In this document: positions 24,763 to 33,569 of the stretch, piece after piece
How the letters are laid out: each line of letters opens with the position of its first letter
Position numbering within the stretch: the stretch's first letter is position 1
NCBI RefSeq assembly: GCF_004114425.1
Contig: NZ_RDQF01000008.1
Span: 62,001-126,000 of the forward strand
Origin: Bradyrhizobium vignae
GTDB taxonomy: Bacteria; Pseudomonadota; Alphaproteobacteria; Rhizobiales; Xanthobacteraceae
Length of the DNA: 64,000 bases
Direction of reading: 5' to 3'
The notes under the pieces: model-generated
Database searches by the model: none
Told to the model about the DNA's origin: nothing
Seen by the model: the letters and a program-made list of their open reading frames with translations, nothing else
Program-made: the position numbers and the translations under genes

Positions 24763-24922
24763 GAACCCGGTCTGCCCTCATAAGCGATTGCCGCCATTCT
24801 AGGTCGGAGCTGCACCGAAACGGTTCAGGCGCACGTCCCCTCCATGTTTGCACGGCGTAGCATGAACAGAGTGTTAATAGGGCCAAAATCACCCCATTTT
24901 GCGCCGGCGTGACATTCCGGGA

Positions 24923-25720
24923 TCAGCGCGCATCGGCATTCTTCGGCGGCGCGCCGGCCGCCACGACGTGAACCACGCGAAAGCCGTTCTCTCTCAGATA
25001 CCGCAGAAAGGCCGGCATGATCGCCGCCGTGCGCGCCTTGGGGTCGTGGAAGAGGATGATACCCTTGCCGCTAGCCGCGAGGCGCTCCGTGACGAGCTTC
25101 AACTCCTGTTCCGGCGTCATCTCGTTCCAGTCGCTGGCCCAAAGATCGGCGCCGAACACGACGATGCCGCGCGACTGGAGCAGGTCGAGCTGCGCTTGCG
25201 TCCCCTCGAAATAGGGGAAGCGGAAGAACGGCGTCGATGGTGTCGTCGTCGACACCCCGTGCAGCGCCATCTCGTCGGCCGCGATGCCGCGGTCGATCTC
25301 GCTCCTGGCCTTGTCGAACGGGATCCGCGCCATGAACGGATGCGAGAAGGTGTGGTGGCCGATGGTGTGGCCTTCGCGCGCGATCCGCTTGACCATCTCG
25401 GGGTGTTCGGTGGCGTGCAGACCAATCAGGAAGAAGGTTGCGCGCACGCACTCCTGCGCCAGCGCCGCCAGCACCTTCGATGTCGTCGGCGGGTAGGGGC
25501 CGTCGTCGAAGGTCAGCACGACCTCGTGATCGGCCAGCGGCAGCGTCTGCGGAAAGCTCTTCAAGCCGACGCGCGGATAGGTCTTGGCGTCGACGCTGAG
25601 GATGCGCGAGGTACCGAGCGCGTCCTTGCGCGGGCACTCGGCGGCATCCGTCGAGACGATGCCGACGACGAGCGCACCCGCCATCATCGAGGTCCACCTC
25701 AGTTGGAGCATCTTTGTCAT
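24923..25720 (-). CDS. Polysaccharide deacetylase (short paralog)
   Basis: The 265-residue protein has an N-terminal signal-like hydrophobic segment (about 10-26) and a NodB domain with TFDDGP (D72, D73) and HHTFSH (H123, H127). Sequence and layout match the adjacent deacetylase at 23392-24762 (same PRKDALGTSR and ADHEVVLTFDDGP context), so the two arose by duplication. It lacks the Ala/Lys tail. It should remove acetyl groups from a carbohydrate polymer in the periplasm. It is transcribed in the same direction as its paralog, 160 bases upstream of it. Confidence 0.85.
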   Translation of the reverse strand: MTKMLQLRWTSMMAGALVVGIVSTDAAECPRKDALGTSRILSVDAKTYPRVGLKSFPQTLPLADHEVVLTFDDGPYPPTTSKVLAALAQECVRATFFLIGLHATEHPEMVKRIAREGHTIGHHTFSHPFMARIPFDKARSEIDRGIAADEMALHGVSTTTPSTPFFRFPYFEGTQAQLDLLQSRGIVVFGADLWASDWNEMTPEQELKLVTERLAASGKGIILFHDPKARTAAIMPAFLRYLRENGFRVVHVVAAGAPPKNADAR

Positions 25721-25801
25721 TGCGCTCGGAGTTGCCTTGTGGGTATTGCCTGATCGTCAGCCCAGATCACTCGTTCCACCTGTCAAACGGCGAGGCGCGC
25801 C

Positions 25802-27223
25802 ATGGACGAACATATGGACGTTGCCCCTACCGCTTCGGATTCGGTACTCGACCACGTGCCGATGCGCAATGAAGACGGCGAAATTCGTCACGAATTCGTC
25901 GAGGAAATTGCCCATGCGATCGAGGCCGGCGACAGTGCGGCGCTGCGCGCCTGCGTCGCGGAGCTGCACGAGGCCGATCTCGGCGATTTGATCGGGGCAT
26001 TGCAGCCCGACGCCCGCGTCCGCCTCGTCGAACTCACCGGCCGTGATTTCGACTTCTCCGCGCTGAACGAGGTCGACGAGACCGTGCGCGAGGAGATCCT
26101 CGAGGAGCTGCCGCCGGAGACGGTCGCCGAGGGTGTCCGCGAGCTCGAATCCGACGATGCGGTCGAACTCCTGGAAACCCTCGACGCCGCGGAGCAGGAG
26201 GAAATCCTCGAAAAGCTGCCGCTCAAGGAGCGCGTCGCGCTCGAGCGCAGCCTGCTGTATCCGGAGAACTCCGCCGGCCGCCGCATGCAGACCGAGTTCA
26301 TCGCGGTGCCCCAGGATTTCACCGTGGGCCAGGCGATCGACTATATGCGCGAGACGCCGGATCTGCCCGACCGCTTTTACGAAATCTACGTCGTCGACAA
26401 GGACCAGCACTGGCAGGGCGCCGTGCCGCTCGATGTGCTCTTGCGCACGCGCCGGCCGGTGGCGTTGACCGAACTCACTGACGAGGACCGCCGCCGCGTT
26501 TCCGTCCTGGAGGACCAGGAAGAGGTGGCGCGCATGTTCGGCAAGTACAATCTCGTCGCCGCACCCGTGCTCGACACCCAGGACCGCCTCGTCGGCGTCA
26601 TCACCGTCGACGACGTCGTCGACGTCATCGAGGAGGAGGCGGAAGAGGACCTCAAGGCGCTCGGCGGTGTCACCAGCGACGAAGAGCTGTCGGACACCGT
26701 CCTCACGATTGCGCGCGGCCGCTTCAACTGGCTGCTGGTGAACCTCGCCACCGCGTTCCTGGCGTCCTCCGTGCTCGGCCTGTTCGAGGGGCAGCTCGAG
26801 AAGATGGTGGCGCTCGCGGTGCTGGCGCCGATCGTGGCGAGCCAGGGCGGCAATGCGGCGACCCAGACCATGACGGTCGCGGTGCGGGCACTGGCGACGC
26901 GCGAGCTCGGCTCCTCCAATGCCTGGCGCGTGGTGCTGCGCGAGTCGCTGGTCGGCCTCGTCAACGGGCTCGCCTTCGCCGTGATCACGGGCATTGCCGC
27001 GGTGGCCTGGTTCAAGATCCCGGGCCTCGGCATCGTCATCGGGCTCGCCATCATCTGCAACCTCGTCGCCGGCGCGCTCGGCGGCATCCTGATCCCGATG
27101 GCGCTGGAGCGCGTGCGGGCGGACCCCGCGGTGGCGTCGGGCACGTTCGTGACCACCGTGACCGATGTGGTCGGCTTCTTCTCCTTCCTCGGCATCGCGA
27201 CGCTCTGGTTCGGGTTGAAGTAG
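25802..27223 (+). CDS. mgtE: Magnesium transporter MgtE
   Basis: The 473-residue protein has an N-terminal helical MgtE_N domain (about 20-140, acidic, Leu-rich), two CBS domains (about 145-275), and five membrane helices (about 310-470) including the family signature GGNAATQTMT. MgtE forms a dimeric Mg2+-gated channel that imports magnesium across the inner membrane, with the acidic N-terminal and CBS domains sensing cytoplasmic Mg2+. Length and domain order are typical. The gene stands alone, divergent from the deacetylase pair. Confidence 0.95.
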   Translation: MDEHMDVAPTASDSVLDHVPMRNEDGEIRHEFVEEIAHAIEAGDSAALRACVAELHEADLGDLIGALQPDARVRLVELTGRDFDFSALNEVDETVREEILEELPPETVAEGVRELESDDAVELLETLDAAEQEEILEKLPLKERVALERSLLYPENSAGRRMQTEFIAVPQDFTVGQAIDYMRETPDLPDRFYEIYVVDKDQHWQGAVPLDVLLRTRRPVALTELTDEDRRRVSVLEDQEEVARMFGKYNLVAAPVLDTQDRLVGVITVDDVVDVIEEEAEEDLKALGGVTSDEELSDTVLTIARGRFNWLLVNLATAFLASSVLGLFEGQLEKMVALAVLAPIVASQGGNAATQTMTVAVRALATRELGSSNAWRVVLRESLVGLVNGLAFAVITGIAAVAWFKIPGLGIVIGLAIICNLVAGALGGILIPMALERVRADPAVASGTFVTTVTDVVGFFSFLGIATLWFGLK

Positions 27224-27253
27224 GGCCGGTTTGGGACCCCAGGCTCTCACCAC

Positions 27254-27292
27254 GTCATTGCGAGCTTCGTCGCAAGGGCTCCTCGCAATGAC
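27254..27292. repeat. GTCATTGCGAG palindromic repeat, short form
   Basis: Perfect 11-base arms GTCATTGCGAG and CTCGCAATGAC with a 17-base loop. The same arms recur at 53789-53909, 55744-55862 and (partly) 29706-29759 and 58203-58317. It follows the mgtE stop codon. Confidence 0.8.
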
Positions 27293-27318
27293 GGAGGAGG
27301 CAGCGGGGGCATCCTCAC

Positions 27319-27356
27319 TCTCGTGTCCTGGCTGCGCAGCGTTTGGGGGCACGAGA
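27319..27356. repeat. TCTCGTG inverted repeat
   Basis: Arms TCTCGTG and CACGAGA enclose a GC-rich centre. It resembles the outer ends of the longer repeat at 29786-29933 and is probably a degenerate copy of that family. Confidence 0.45.
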
Positions 27357-27416
27357 CAATCTTTAATCCGAACTTAAGCGACCTGCCGCATCATCGCTGC
27401 GCTTGGGGGACTGGAC

Positions 27417-27728
27417 ATGCGGTTGCGGCTGAAGGCGGACGGACGGGTCGTTGAATTGCGGGACGGACAGGAGTTTCCGGTCCAGCCGTCGGCGGTCGAG
27501 CTTGCGGCCAATGCCGCGCCGGCCGACACCTCTTCGCTCGCGGTGCGCGATTTGCGCCGCCGCGCCTGCCTGACCCAGATGGAGTTCGCGGCCAAGCTCG
27601 GCGTTCCCGTCGAGACCATCCGCAACTGGGAGCAGGGCAAGCGTGCTCCTCGGGGGCCGGCCCGCGCGCTGCTCGCGGTGATCGCGCATGCGCCCGATAC
27701 CGTGTTCCAGGCGCTCGCCAAGGCGTGA
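27417..27728 (+). CDS. XRE-family helix-turn-helix regulator
   Basis: The 103-residue protein has an N-terminal 40-residue segment and a C-terminal HTH_3 domain: LRRRACLTQMEFAAKLGVPV followed by ETIRNWEQGKRAPRGPAR. The pattern is like HTH proteins of the HigA/NadS type, but no toxin partner gene lies beside it, so it is probably a stand-alone regulator. Promoter DNA between 27360 and 27416 is relatively AT-rich. Target unknown. Confidence 0.85.
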   Translation: MRLRLKADGRVVELRDGQEFPVQPSAVELAANAAPADTSSLAVRDLRRRACLTQMEFAAKLGVPVETIRNWEQGKRAPRGPARALLAVIAHAPDTVFQALAKA

Positions 27729-27868
27729 CGTCAAGGCCTGAAGCCTCGCGCGAACCTCCGGTTAGCATTGCCCTGAACATCCGTCCCGATAGCACTGACG
27801 TCCGTTGGCAACCATCCCGGACGAGGTCCATAATGTCGACGGGGCTGCCGCAACAGAGGGGATTCCTC

Positions 27869-28687
27869 ATGCTGTTCGTAGAGGCCAATGGTGCAAGGAT
27901 TCCGGCGATCGGGCTCGGGACCTGGGAGCTTGAAGGGCGCACCTGCGCGCGCGTGGTCGAGCAGGCGCTGCGGCTCGGCTATCGCCACCTCGACACCGCG
28001 CAGGCCTACGACAATGAGCGCGAGGTCGGCGATGGCTTGCGCGCCTCCGGCGTGCGTCGCGATGAAGTGTTCCTCACGATGAAGGTCTGGACCAACCATT
28101 TCGCGCCCCACGATCTCGAACGCTCGGTCAAGGAGAGCCTCGCACGCCTGCGGCTTCCCTCCGTCGATCTGCTGCTGCTGCACTGGCCCAATCCCCACGT
28201 GCCGCTGGCGGAGACGCTTGGAGCGCTGTCGCATGCAAAGACGATGGGCCTGACGCGCCACATCGGTGTCTCCAATTTCACGGTGGCGCTGATCGAGCAG
28301 GCGGTGGCGGCCTCGCCGGAGCCGCTCGTCTGCAACCAGGTCGAGTATCATCCTTATCTCGACCAGGCGAAGGTGAGGGCGGCCTGCGACCAGCACGGCC
28401 TCGCGCTGGTCGCCTACAGCCCGATCGCCAAGGGCCGCATCAAGACCGACCAGAGGCTTGCCGAGATCGGGCGCATCCACCGCAAGACGCCGGCGCAGGT
28501 CTGCCTGCGCTGGCTGGTGCAACAGAATGTCGCTGCGATCCCGCGCACCTCGCGCGTCGAGCGCCTGTCGGAAAACATCGAGATCTTCGATTTCGAGCTG
28601 TCGGAGGAGGAGATGAGCCGGATCGCCGCGCTCGCCACCCCGAAGGGACGCCTGACCGACTTTGGCTTCGCGCCGAAATGGGATTGA
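27869..28687 (+). CDS. Aldo/keto reductase
   Basis: This 272-residue AKR-family oxidoreductase shows the family start (ANGARIPAIGLGTWEL) and a catalytic tetrad: Asp and Tyr in LDTAQAYDNE, Lys in LTMKVWT, His in LLLLHWPNP. The C-terminal NADPH-binding motif is IPRTSRVERLSEN. It should reduce aldehydes such as 2,5-diketogluconate or methylglyoxal-type compounds with NADPH. ATG 27869 has AGAGGGG upstream; an ATG 36 bases earlier is possible. A second AKR of another subgroup lies at 48628-49653. Confidence 0.9.
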   Translation: MLFVEANGARIPAIGLGTWELEGRTCARVVEQALRLGYRHLDTAQAYDNEREVGDGLRASGVRRDEVFLTMKVWTNHFAPHDLERSVKESLARLRLPSVDLLLLHWPNPHVPLAETLGALSHAKTMGLTRHIGVSNFTVALIEQAVAASPEPLVCNQVEYHPYLDQAKVRAACDQHGLALVAYSPIAKGRIKTDQRLAEIGRIHRKTPAQVCLRWLVQQNVAAIPRTSRVERLSENIEIFDFELSEEEMSRIAALATPKGRLTDFGFAPKWD

Positions 28688-28736
28688 GAGGGACCCGCGG
28701 TATGCTAGGACCGCGACGGCAACCCAAGATCGGTCG

Positions 28737-29657
28737 ATGGAACTGCGGAAGATCATACGGACGGACATTGCGGCCTCGGCGATCGCGCATCTGACGCTGG
28801 TGGCGCTGATCGTTTTGATCAGCGAGGTCCATCCGTTTCACGCCGCGCCGTCCGAGACTGTCACGGTCGACATCGTCACGCCGGAGCAGGTGAAGCAGGA
28901 GGAAGCCAAGGCCGAGGAGAAGGAAGCGGCGAAGGAGAAGCCGCCCGAGCCGCTTCCCGACCTGAAGCTGCCCAAGCTCGATCTCAACGACAAGGCGGAC
29001 ACAGCGTTGAAGTCTGCGGCCGAGCAGCAGACTGCGGCACCATCGTCGTCACCGCACGCCTCGCCCGAGCCACAGCAGAAGCAGCCGCAACCCGCACAGG
29101 CGTCGAAGCAGCACGAGGCCAACGTGCAACCGCAGCCGCAGTCTCAGCCGCAGCAGCACTCTCAGCCGACGCCGCAAACGCCGCCTCAGGCGATGCCGCA
29201 GCAGCAGGCTGCGCCGCCGGCCTATCAGGCGCCCCAGCCCGACGTCACAGTCAAATACGGGGTCATGCTGGGCCTGCCGCCCGAGCTGCCGCCCGAGCCG
29301 AAGGATGCCCCCAAGGACGATGGCGGCGACGCCAAGGATTCGATCGCGGCCAGGTTGCCGGCCGAAGTCATCGCGGCACTCCGTCGTCATTTGCGAAGTT
29401 GCGCAAAGCTGCCCGCCGGGGTCGCGCCGAGCGACAACGTCCGTGTCAAGCTGCGCGCGGTGTTCGCCACCGACGGCACGCTGGCGCGCGAGCCCATCCT
29501 GATCGAAGCGCCGCCGTCCGCGAAAGGCGTGGCCATCGTCAAGTCTGCAATGAGCGCGCTCCAGAACTGCCAGCCCTACAAGATGCTGCCGGCCAATTTG
29601 TATGGGGAATGGAAGGTGCTGGACCTGCCGTTCAGCCCGAAGGATTTTGGGTCGTAG
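28737..29657 (+). CDS. TonB/TolA-like energy-transducing protein
   Basis: The 306-residue protein has an N-terminal membrane helix (about 12-30), then a long periplasmic stretch rich in Glu, Lys, Pro and Gln (EEAKAEEKEAAKEK, then many PQ repeats to about residue 180), and a small C-terminal domain (about 205-300) with two cysteines (RSCAKL, LQNCQP). This is the layout of TonB or TolA proteins, which span the periplasm and pass energy to the outer membrane. No ExbBD, TolQR or TolB gene is near, so the partner complex is elsewhere. TolA-like or a cell-envelope TonB-like role remain equally possible. Confidence 0.75.
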   Translation: MELRKIIRTDIAASAIAHLTLVALIVLISEVHPFHAAPSETVTVDIVTPEQVKQEEAKAEEKEAAKEKPPEPLPDLKLPKLDLNDKADTALKSAAEQQTAAPSSSPHASPEPQQKQPQPAQASKQHEANVQPQPQSQPQQHSQPTPQTPPQAMPQQQAAPPAYQAPQPDVTVKYGVMLGLPPELPPEPKDAPKDDGGDAKDSIAARLPAEVIAALRRHLRSCAKLPAGVAPSDNVRVKLRAVFATDGTLAREPILIEAPPSAKGVAIVKSAMSALQNCQPYKMLPANLYGEWKVLDLPFSPKDFGS

Positions 29658-29705
29658 CGCTCCCGCCATCGTGCCTGTGTCGCCCTCTGTCAATCCCATC
29701 ACGCA

Positions 29706-29759
29706 AATTCCGCGGCGGGATTCTGGATTGCTTCGTCGCAAGGGCTCCTCGCAATGACG
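29706..29759. repeat. Partial copy of the GTCATTGCGAG repeat
   Basis: Contains GGATTCTGGATTGCTTCGTC, then AAGGGCTCCTCGCAATGAC, the right half of the element seen complete at 53789-53909. It lies after the TonB-like gene. Confidence 0.65.
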
Positions 29760-29785
29760 AGGAGGAGAGAGCGTGGACCACACGC

Positions 29786-29933
29786 CTCTCGCGTGCCCCG
29801 GACGCAGCGCAGCGCTCCTTCAGCGTGCGCTGCAGAGCCGGGGCCCATGTCGCCGCGCCCGTGCCGTGTTGCTCGGGGTCCCGGCTCTGCGCCGCAACGC
29901 TTCGCGCGTTGCAGCCTGTCCGGGACACGAGAG
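29786..29933. repeat. Long imperfect palindrome (CTCTCG-GTG ... CACGAGAG)
   Basis: A 148-base element with outer arms CTCTCGCGTGCCCCGGA and TCCGGGACACGAGAG and inner arms CTGCAGAGCCGGGG and CCCGGCTCTGCG. It looks like one of the repeated non-coding elements of bradyrhizobia. It ends one base before the stop of the DUF599 gene. Confidence 0.65.
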
Positions 29934-29934
29934 A

Positions 29935-30648
29935 TCAATGACTGCGCTTCATCCCCTCATCAAGGTTGACCTCCGGCGCCATCGCGGCCCACGCGCTCGA
30001 CGCGAACTGCCTGCGCCAGGTCACGACCACCACGGCTGCGGTGGTGACGAACAGCACCCATGGGCTGACGAACCAGCCGAGATAGCCGAGCGCGAAGAAG
30101 AAGGCGCGCTGGCCGCGATTGAAATGGCGGCCGGCGGATTCGAACAGGCGCGAGGTGCGGATGACGTGGGCTTCGGCCTCCGGCGTGTCGCGCCGGTTGG
30201 CCGGCGGCATGCCGCCGAACAGGATCGCGACATAGTTGAACAGGCGATAGGCCCAGGCGAATTTGAAGAAGGCGTAGACGCAGATCAGCACGAGGCCGAC
30301 GCATTTGAGCTCCCACAGCGCGGGCGAGGTGCTGAGGTCGATCGGCAGCTTGCTCAGGATCGTGATCGCGTCGTTGGTGGCGTGCAGCAGCGCCAGCGCG
30401 CCGCCGAGCGCGAACAGGCTGGTGGAGGCGAAGAAGGCGGTGCCGTTCTGGAGCGAGGCCATGATCTGCATGTCGACCATGCGCGTGTCGCGGTCGAGCA
30501 GCCGGCGTACCCAGACCTCGCGATAGCCGTTCATGCGCGCCGACAGGCTGTCGCGGCCATAGGCCGAGTGCTCCAGCGTCAGGGCATAAATCAGCCATTC
30601 GATGATGAAGAAGCCGACGGCAGCGATGTCGACCCAATGCCTGCTCAT
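29935..30648 (-). CDS. DUF599 domain membrane protein
   Basis: The 237-residue protein has about four membrane spans (near 5-25, 75-95, 120-145, 190-215) and conserved DUF599 segments such as LIYALTLEHSAYGRDSLSAR and NYVAILFGGMPPANRRD. DUF599 proteins are integral membrane proteins of unknown function, widespread in proteobacteria. The ATG at 30648 is preceded by GAGGAGAAAG; the longer frame upstream is rejected. The gene is divergent from the GST gene. Confidence 0.85.
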   Translation of the reverse strand: MSRHWVDIAAVGFFIIEWLIYALTLEHSAYGRDSLSARMNGYREVWVRRLLDRDTRMVDMQIMASLQNGTAFFASTSLFALGGALALLHATNDAITILSKLPIDLSTSPALWELKCVGLVLICVYAFFKFAWAYRLFNYVAILFGGMPPANRRDTPEAEAHVIRTSRLFESAGRHFNRGQRAFFFALGYLGWFVSPWVLFVTTAAVVVVTWRRQFASSAWAAMAPEVNLDEGMKRSH

Positions 30649-30772
30649 GTCTTTCTCCTCGCAAGGACCGCAACGATTGCCACGCATGACGGGGCGCAGC
30701 AACGATTGATTGGCGGCAGGCGATGGCGTTAAAAGCAGCTCGCTCTAGGACGTCTCGGGAAGGACTGGTGAC

Positions 30773-31435
30773 ATGGCTGCGCTGAAACTCGCGATCGGCA
30801 ACAAGAACTACTCGTCATGGTCGATGCGGCCCTGGCTCGCGCTCCGCGCCAACGACATCCCGTTCGTGGAGACGCTGATCCCGCTCTACACCGACAATCC
30901 CGCGGACAAGGAGCAGATCCTGTCCTTCAGCCGCGCCGGCAAGGTGCCGGTGCTGGTCGATGGCGACATCACGGTGTGGGATTCGCTTGCCATCATCGAA
31001 TACATCGCCGAGCGCTACCCGGAAGTGAAGCTGTGGCCGGACGATGTCGCTGCGCGCGCGCATGCCCGTTCGGTGTGCGCCGAGATGCATTCCGGCTTCG
31101 CCGCTCTGCGCAACGAGTGCGGCATGAACCTGCATCGGCCGATCCGCCCCGTGACGCTGTCGGCGGACGCCAAGGCGAACATCGCTCGGATCGAGGAGAT
31201 CTGGCGCGAATGCCGCGCCCGCTATGGCGCGAAGGGGCCGTTCCTGTTCGGCCGCTTCGGCGCGGCGGACGCCATGTATGCGCCGGTCGTGCACCGCTTC
31301 CGCACCTATGCGATCGAGGTGGCGCCGGACACCAGGGCCTACATGGAAACGATGATGGCGCTGCCGGCATTCCAGGAATGGACGCGCGACGGGCTGGCTG
31401 AAACGCTTGTCATCGCGAAATTCGAGGACGCCTGA
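30773..31435 (+). CDS. Glutathione S-transferase family protein
   Basis: The 220-residue protein has an N-terminal thioredoxin-like domain (about 4-82) beginning LAIGNKNYSSWSMRPWLAL and containing the glutathione-site motif GKVPVLVDGDITVWDSLAI, and an all-helical C-terminal domain (about 95-215). It should be a cytoplasmic GST that conjugates or reduces with glutathione. The SSWS region at residues 13-16 probably supplies the catalytic Ser. ATG 30773 is preceded by GGAAGGA. Confidence 0.9.
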   Translation: MAALKLAIGNKNYSSWSMRPWLALRANDIPFVETLIPLYTDNPADKEQILSFSRAGKVPVLVDGDITVWDSLAIIEYIAERYPEVKLWPDDVAARAHARSVCAEMHSGFAALRNECGMNLHRPIRPVTLSADAKANIARIEEIWRECRARYGAKGPFLFGRFGAADAMYAPVVHRFRTYAIEVAPDTRAYMETMMALPAFQEWTRDGLAETLVIAKFEDA

Positions 31436-31741
31436 TCGCAGCTCTGGTGGGTGCGGCCGACCGCGTGTCGGCCGGCGGCTCTCATGATCCGGAAATCGAC
31501 CAGAGCAACGCCTCACTCGGAGCTGCGACCGGCCTGCCACACGCCCCCTGAACCAGCGACCCCGGCGGTATCATCGGTCCGCTGGTTCCATCTCTATCAT
31601 TCTGAAAAAACTGCAAAATTTGTGTGCTCGCCATGCTGGCATGGTGCTGGCCAAAACGACCGGCCGCGTGCTATATAGCGGCCCGGGTTTCCGGCCAGCC
31701 ATCGCAGTGGGACACTGGGCGAGGCAGGCGCTGTTTGAGTA
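31436..31741. other. 306-base intergenic region without a supported gene
   Basis: Between the GST gene and the small gene at 31742 no frame looks coding. An AT-rich patch (GCTATATAGCGGCCC, about 31671-31685) is the most promoter-like stretch and could serve the downstream gene. Confidence 0.4.
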
Positions 31742-31945
31742 ATGGAGAGGGTGTTGAAGCACAAATTCCCCGTGGGAACGCGCGTCCTGTTCACGGCTAG
31801 CAATGTTGCGCGTCCGGCCGCCAGCGGCGCCTATGAGGTCATCCGCCTGCTGCCGACCGAAGGCGACGATTGCCAGTACCGGATCAAGAGCTCGACCGAA
31901 GCTTTCGAGCGCGTTGCCAAGGAAAGCCAGCTCGCGCTCTCCTGA
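31742..31945 (+). CDS. Small conserved-looking hypothetical protein
   Basis: The 67-residue protein has a beta-rich, basic sequence (HKFPVGTRVLFTASN, GAYEVIRLLPTEGDDCQYRI) and a helical end. Its layout (a short SH3-like barrel) resembles small proteins conserved in rhizobia, with no known function. Alternative GTG or TTG starts lie at 31751 and 31754, behind a GGAGAGG sequence, and might be the true start. Confidence 0.65.
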   Translation: MERVLKHKFPVGTRVLFTASNVARPAASGAYEVIRLLPTEGDDCQYRIKSSTEAFERVAKESQLALS

Positions 31946-32102
31946 AGGCTGTGACGCCGTCAGCGCATTGGCGACCCCGGGGAATTGCATTCTGCCGCCG
32001 TCAAAAGGCCTGCTTCACCTTCACAAGGTGAGCGGGGGCAGTTGCCGACACGCGGTGCTCGCTTGACCATTCGCTCTTTGCTCGCGTGAGGGGACGTCGC
32101 GC

Positions 32103-33086
32103 ATGAACTGGGCATGGGCCAGTTCGCTTGACCAAATCTGGCGTTCGCCGGCCCTCCCGATGTGGATGACGCTGGCGGCTGCCGGATTCTTCGGATTGAT
32201 CCTCCTGATCACGCTGCTGCGCGCCGACAGATCGGTCGCCAATGGTGCGCTGACCGTCATCACGCTGTTATCGATCGCGATCGCGGGGGCCGCCACCGTG
32301 CGCGTCTATGGACCGGAAGCGCAGTCCGCTCCAGCCGAAGCGCGCGCGCAAGGTGCGGTGACCGCGAGCCTGCCGGCGCTGTCCTGTCTCGACGATCTCG
32401 CCGGCGATGTCGTCGCCGCTGGTTGCGAGAAGGCGCTGTTCGGTGCGCCTGACGCAGCGGCTGCGGCGGTCTCCTACACTGCCGCCAGGATCGACCGGCT
32501 GACCGCGCTCGGCGACGCCGCCGCGGCCGAGAAGAGTCTGACAATCGACATGAAGGTGCTGCGCAAGTCGCTGGAGCGTGATCGCTACGGCCTTGTCGCG
32601 CATGTGCTGATGATGCGCGACGGCTGCACGCAGGTCGATTGCGCCGCGTTCCGCTCGCTGGCCGACCAGCGGCAGGTCGCGGCCAACATGGACTCCCATC
32701 TCTATGACACGCTGGTCGCGCGCTATGCGCCGACCTGGAACACGCCTGCAGCAGCGACAGCGATGCCGGTCACCGCTGCACTCGCCGGGATGCCGCCATC
32801 GGTGCCGACGGGCAAGCCGACCAATGCAGAGTTCCCGAGCGCTTCGTCGACGCCACCGGTGAGCATCATGAATCCGGAACCGTCGCCCGCGGCGACCCGC
32901 CAGGCGACGCCGGCCGCAAACGCAGCGGCGGCACCGCGTGCGCCGGCCGCGACCTCGGCACAGGCCGCAGCGCCGGCCGCGAAGAAGCCGCCGGCGCCAA
33001 AAGCTGCGCGTGCGCCGGCAGCCGCACCGGTTCCGCTCGCACCGCCGCCGGCATCGGCCGCTGCTCCGGCTGCGGATAATGAATAG
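32103..33086 (+). CDS. Hypothetical membrane protein with Ala/Pro-rich tail
   Basis: The 327-residue protein has two hydrophobic helices (about 20-38 and 48-66), a periplasmic region with a Cys pair (LSCLDDLAGDVVAAGCE, DGCTQVDCAAF) that may form disulfides, and a C-terminal 120 residues very rich in Ala and Pro, likely disordered. I do not recognise a named family. The 157 bases upstream (31946-32102) contain no other feature. Confidence 0.7.
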   Translation: MNWAWASSLDQIWRSPALPMWMTLAAAGFFGLILLITLLRADRSVANGALTVITLLSIAIAGAATVRVYGPEAQSAPAEARAQGAVTASLPALSCLDDLAGDVVAAGCEKALFGAPDAAAAAVSYTAARIDRLTALGDAAAAEKSLTIDMKVLRKSLERDRYGLVAHVLMMRDGCTQVDCAAFRSLADQRQVAANMDSHLYDTLVARYAPTWNTPAAATAMPVTAALAGMPPSVPTGKPTNAEFPSASSTPPVSIMNPEPSPAATRQATPAANAAAAPRAPAATSAQAAAPAAKKPPAPKAARAPAAAPVPLAPPPASAAAPAADNE

Positions 33087-33128
33087 ATCGGCATTCCCAA
33101 TGCGTGGCTGCCCGGCTAATGCTTGGGC

Positions 33129-33569
33129 ATGCCACTCCATCTGATCAAGCTCGCCGTCGGCTGCGACTCCGTCAAGGAATTGAAGGAGTGGGTGGCCGAA
33201 CGGATGCGGACCGCCAAGAAGAAGGGTCTGCCGCAACGTCACATCCACATCACCCGCATGGTGCCGAAGCGCGACGCCGAAATCCTCGCCGGAGGTTCGC
33301 TCTATTGGGTGATCAAGGGCGAGATCGCCGCGCGCGAGAAGATCATCGGCATCGAGCCGTTCCGCGACAAGGACGGCATCGGGCGCTGCCGGATCGTGAT
33401 GCAGCCGAAGGTGATCTCGGTCTCGCCGCGGCCGATGCGCCCGTTCCAGGGCTGGCGCTATCTGACCGATGATTCCGCGCCGGCCGATCTCGGCAAGTCT
33501 GCGGCCGGCTCGATTGCGGCGATGCCGGAGCCGATGCGGCGCCAGCTGCGTGACCTCGGGCTGCTCTAA
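33129..33569 (+). CDS. DUF1489 family protein
   Basis: The 146-residue protein starts [18 protein letters not shown] and contains [39 protein letters not shown] and the end PFQGWRYL. This is the DUF1489 pattern, found mainly in alphaproteobacteria, with unknown function. ATG 33129 is chosen over a TTG six bases earlier. The stop codon overlaps the stop of panC on the other strand by three bases. Confidence 0.88.
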   Translation: MPLHLIKLAVGCDSVKELKEWVAERMRTAKKKGLPQRHIHITRMVPKRDAEILAGGSLYWVIKGEIAAREKIIGIEPFRDKDGIGRCRIVMQPKVISVSPRPMRPFQGWRYLTDDSAPADLGKSAAGSIAAMPEPMRRQLRDLGLL

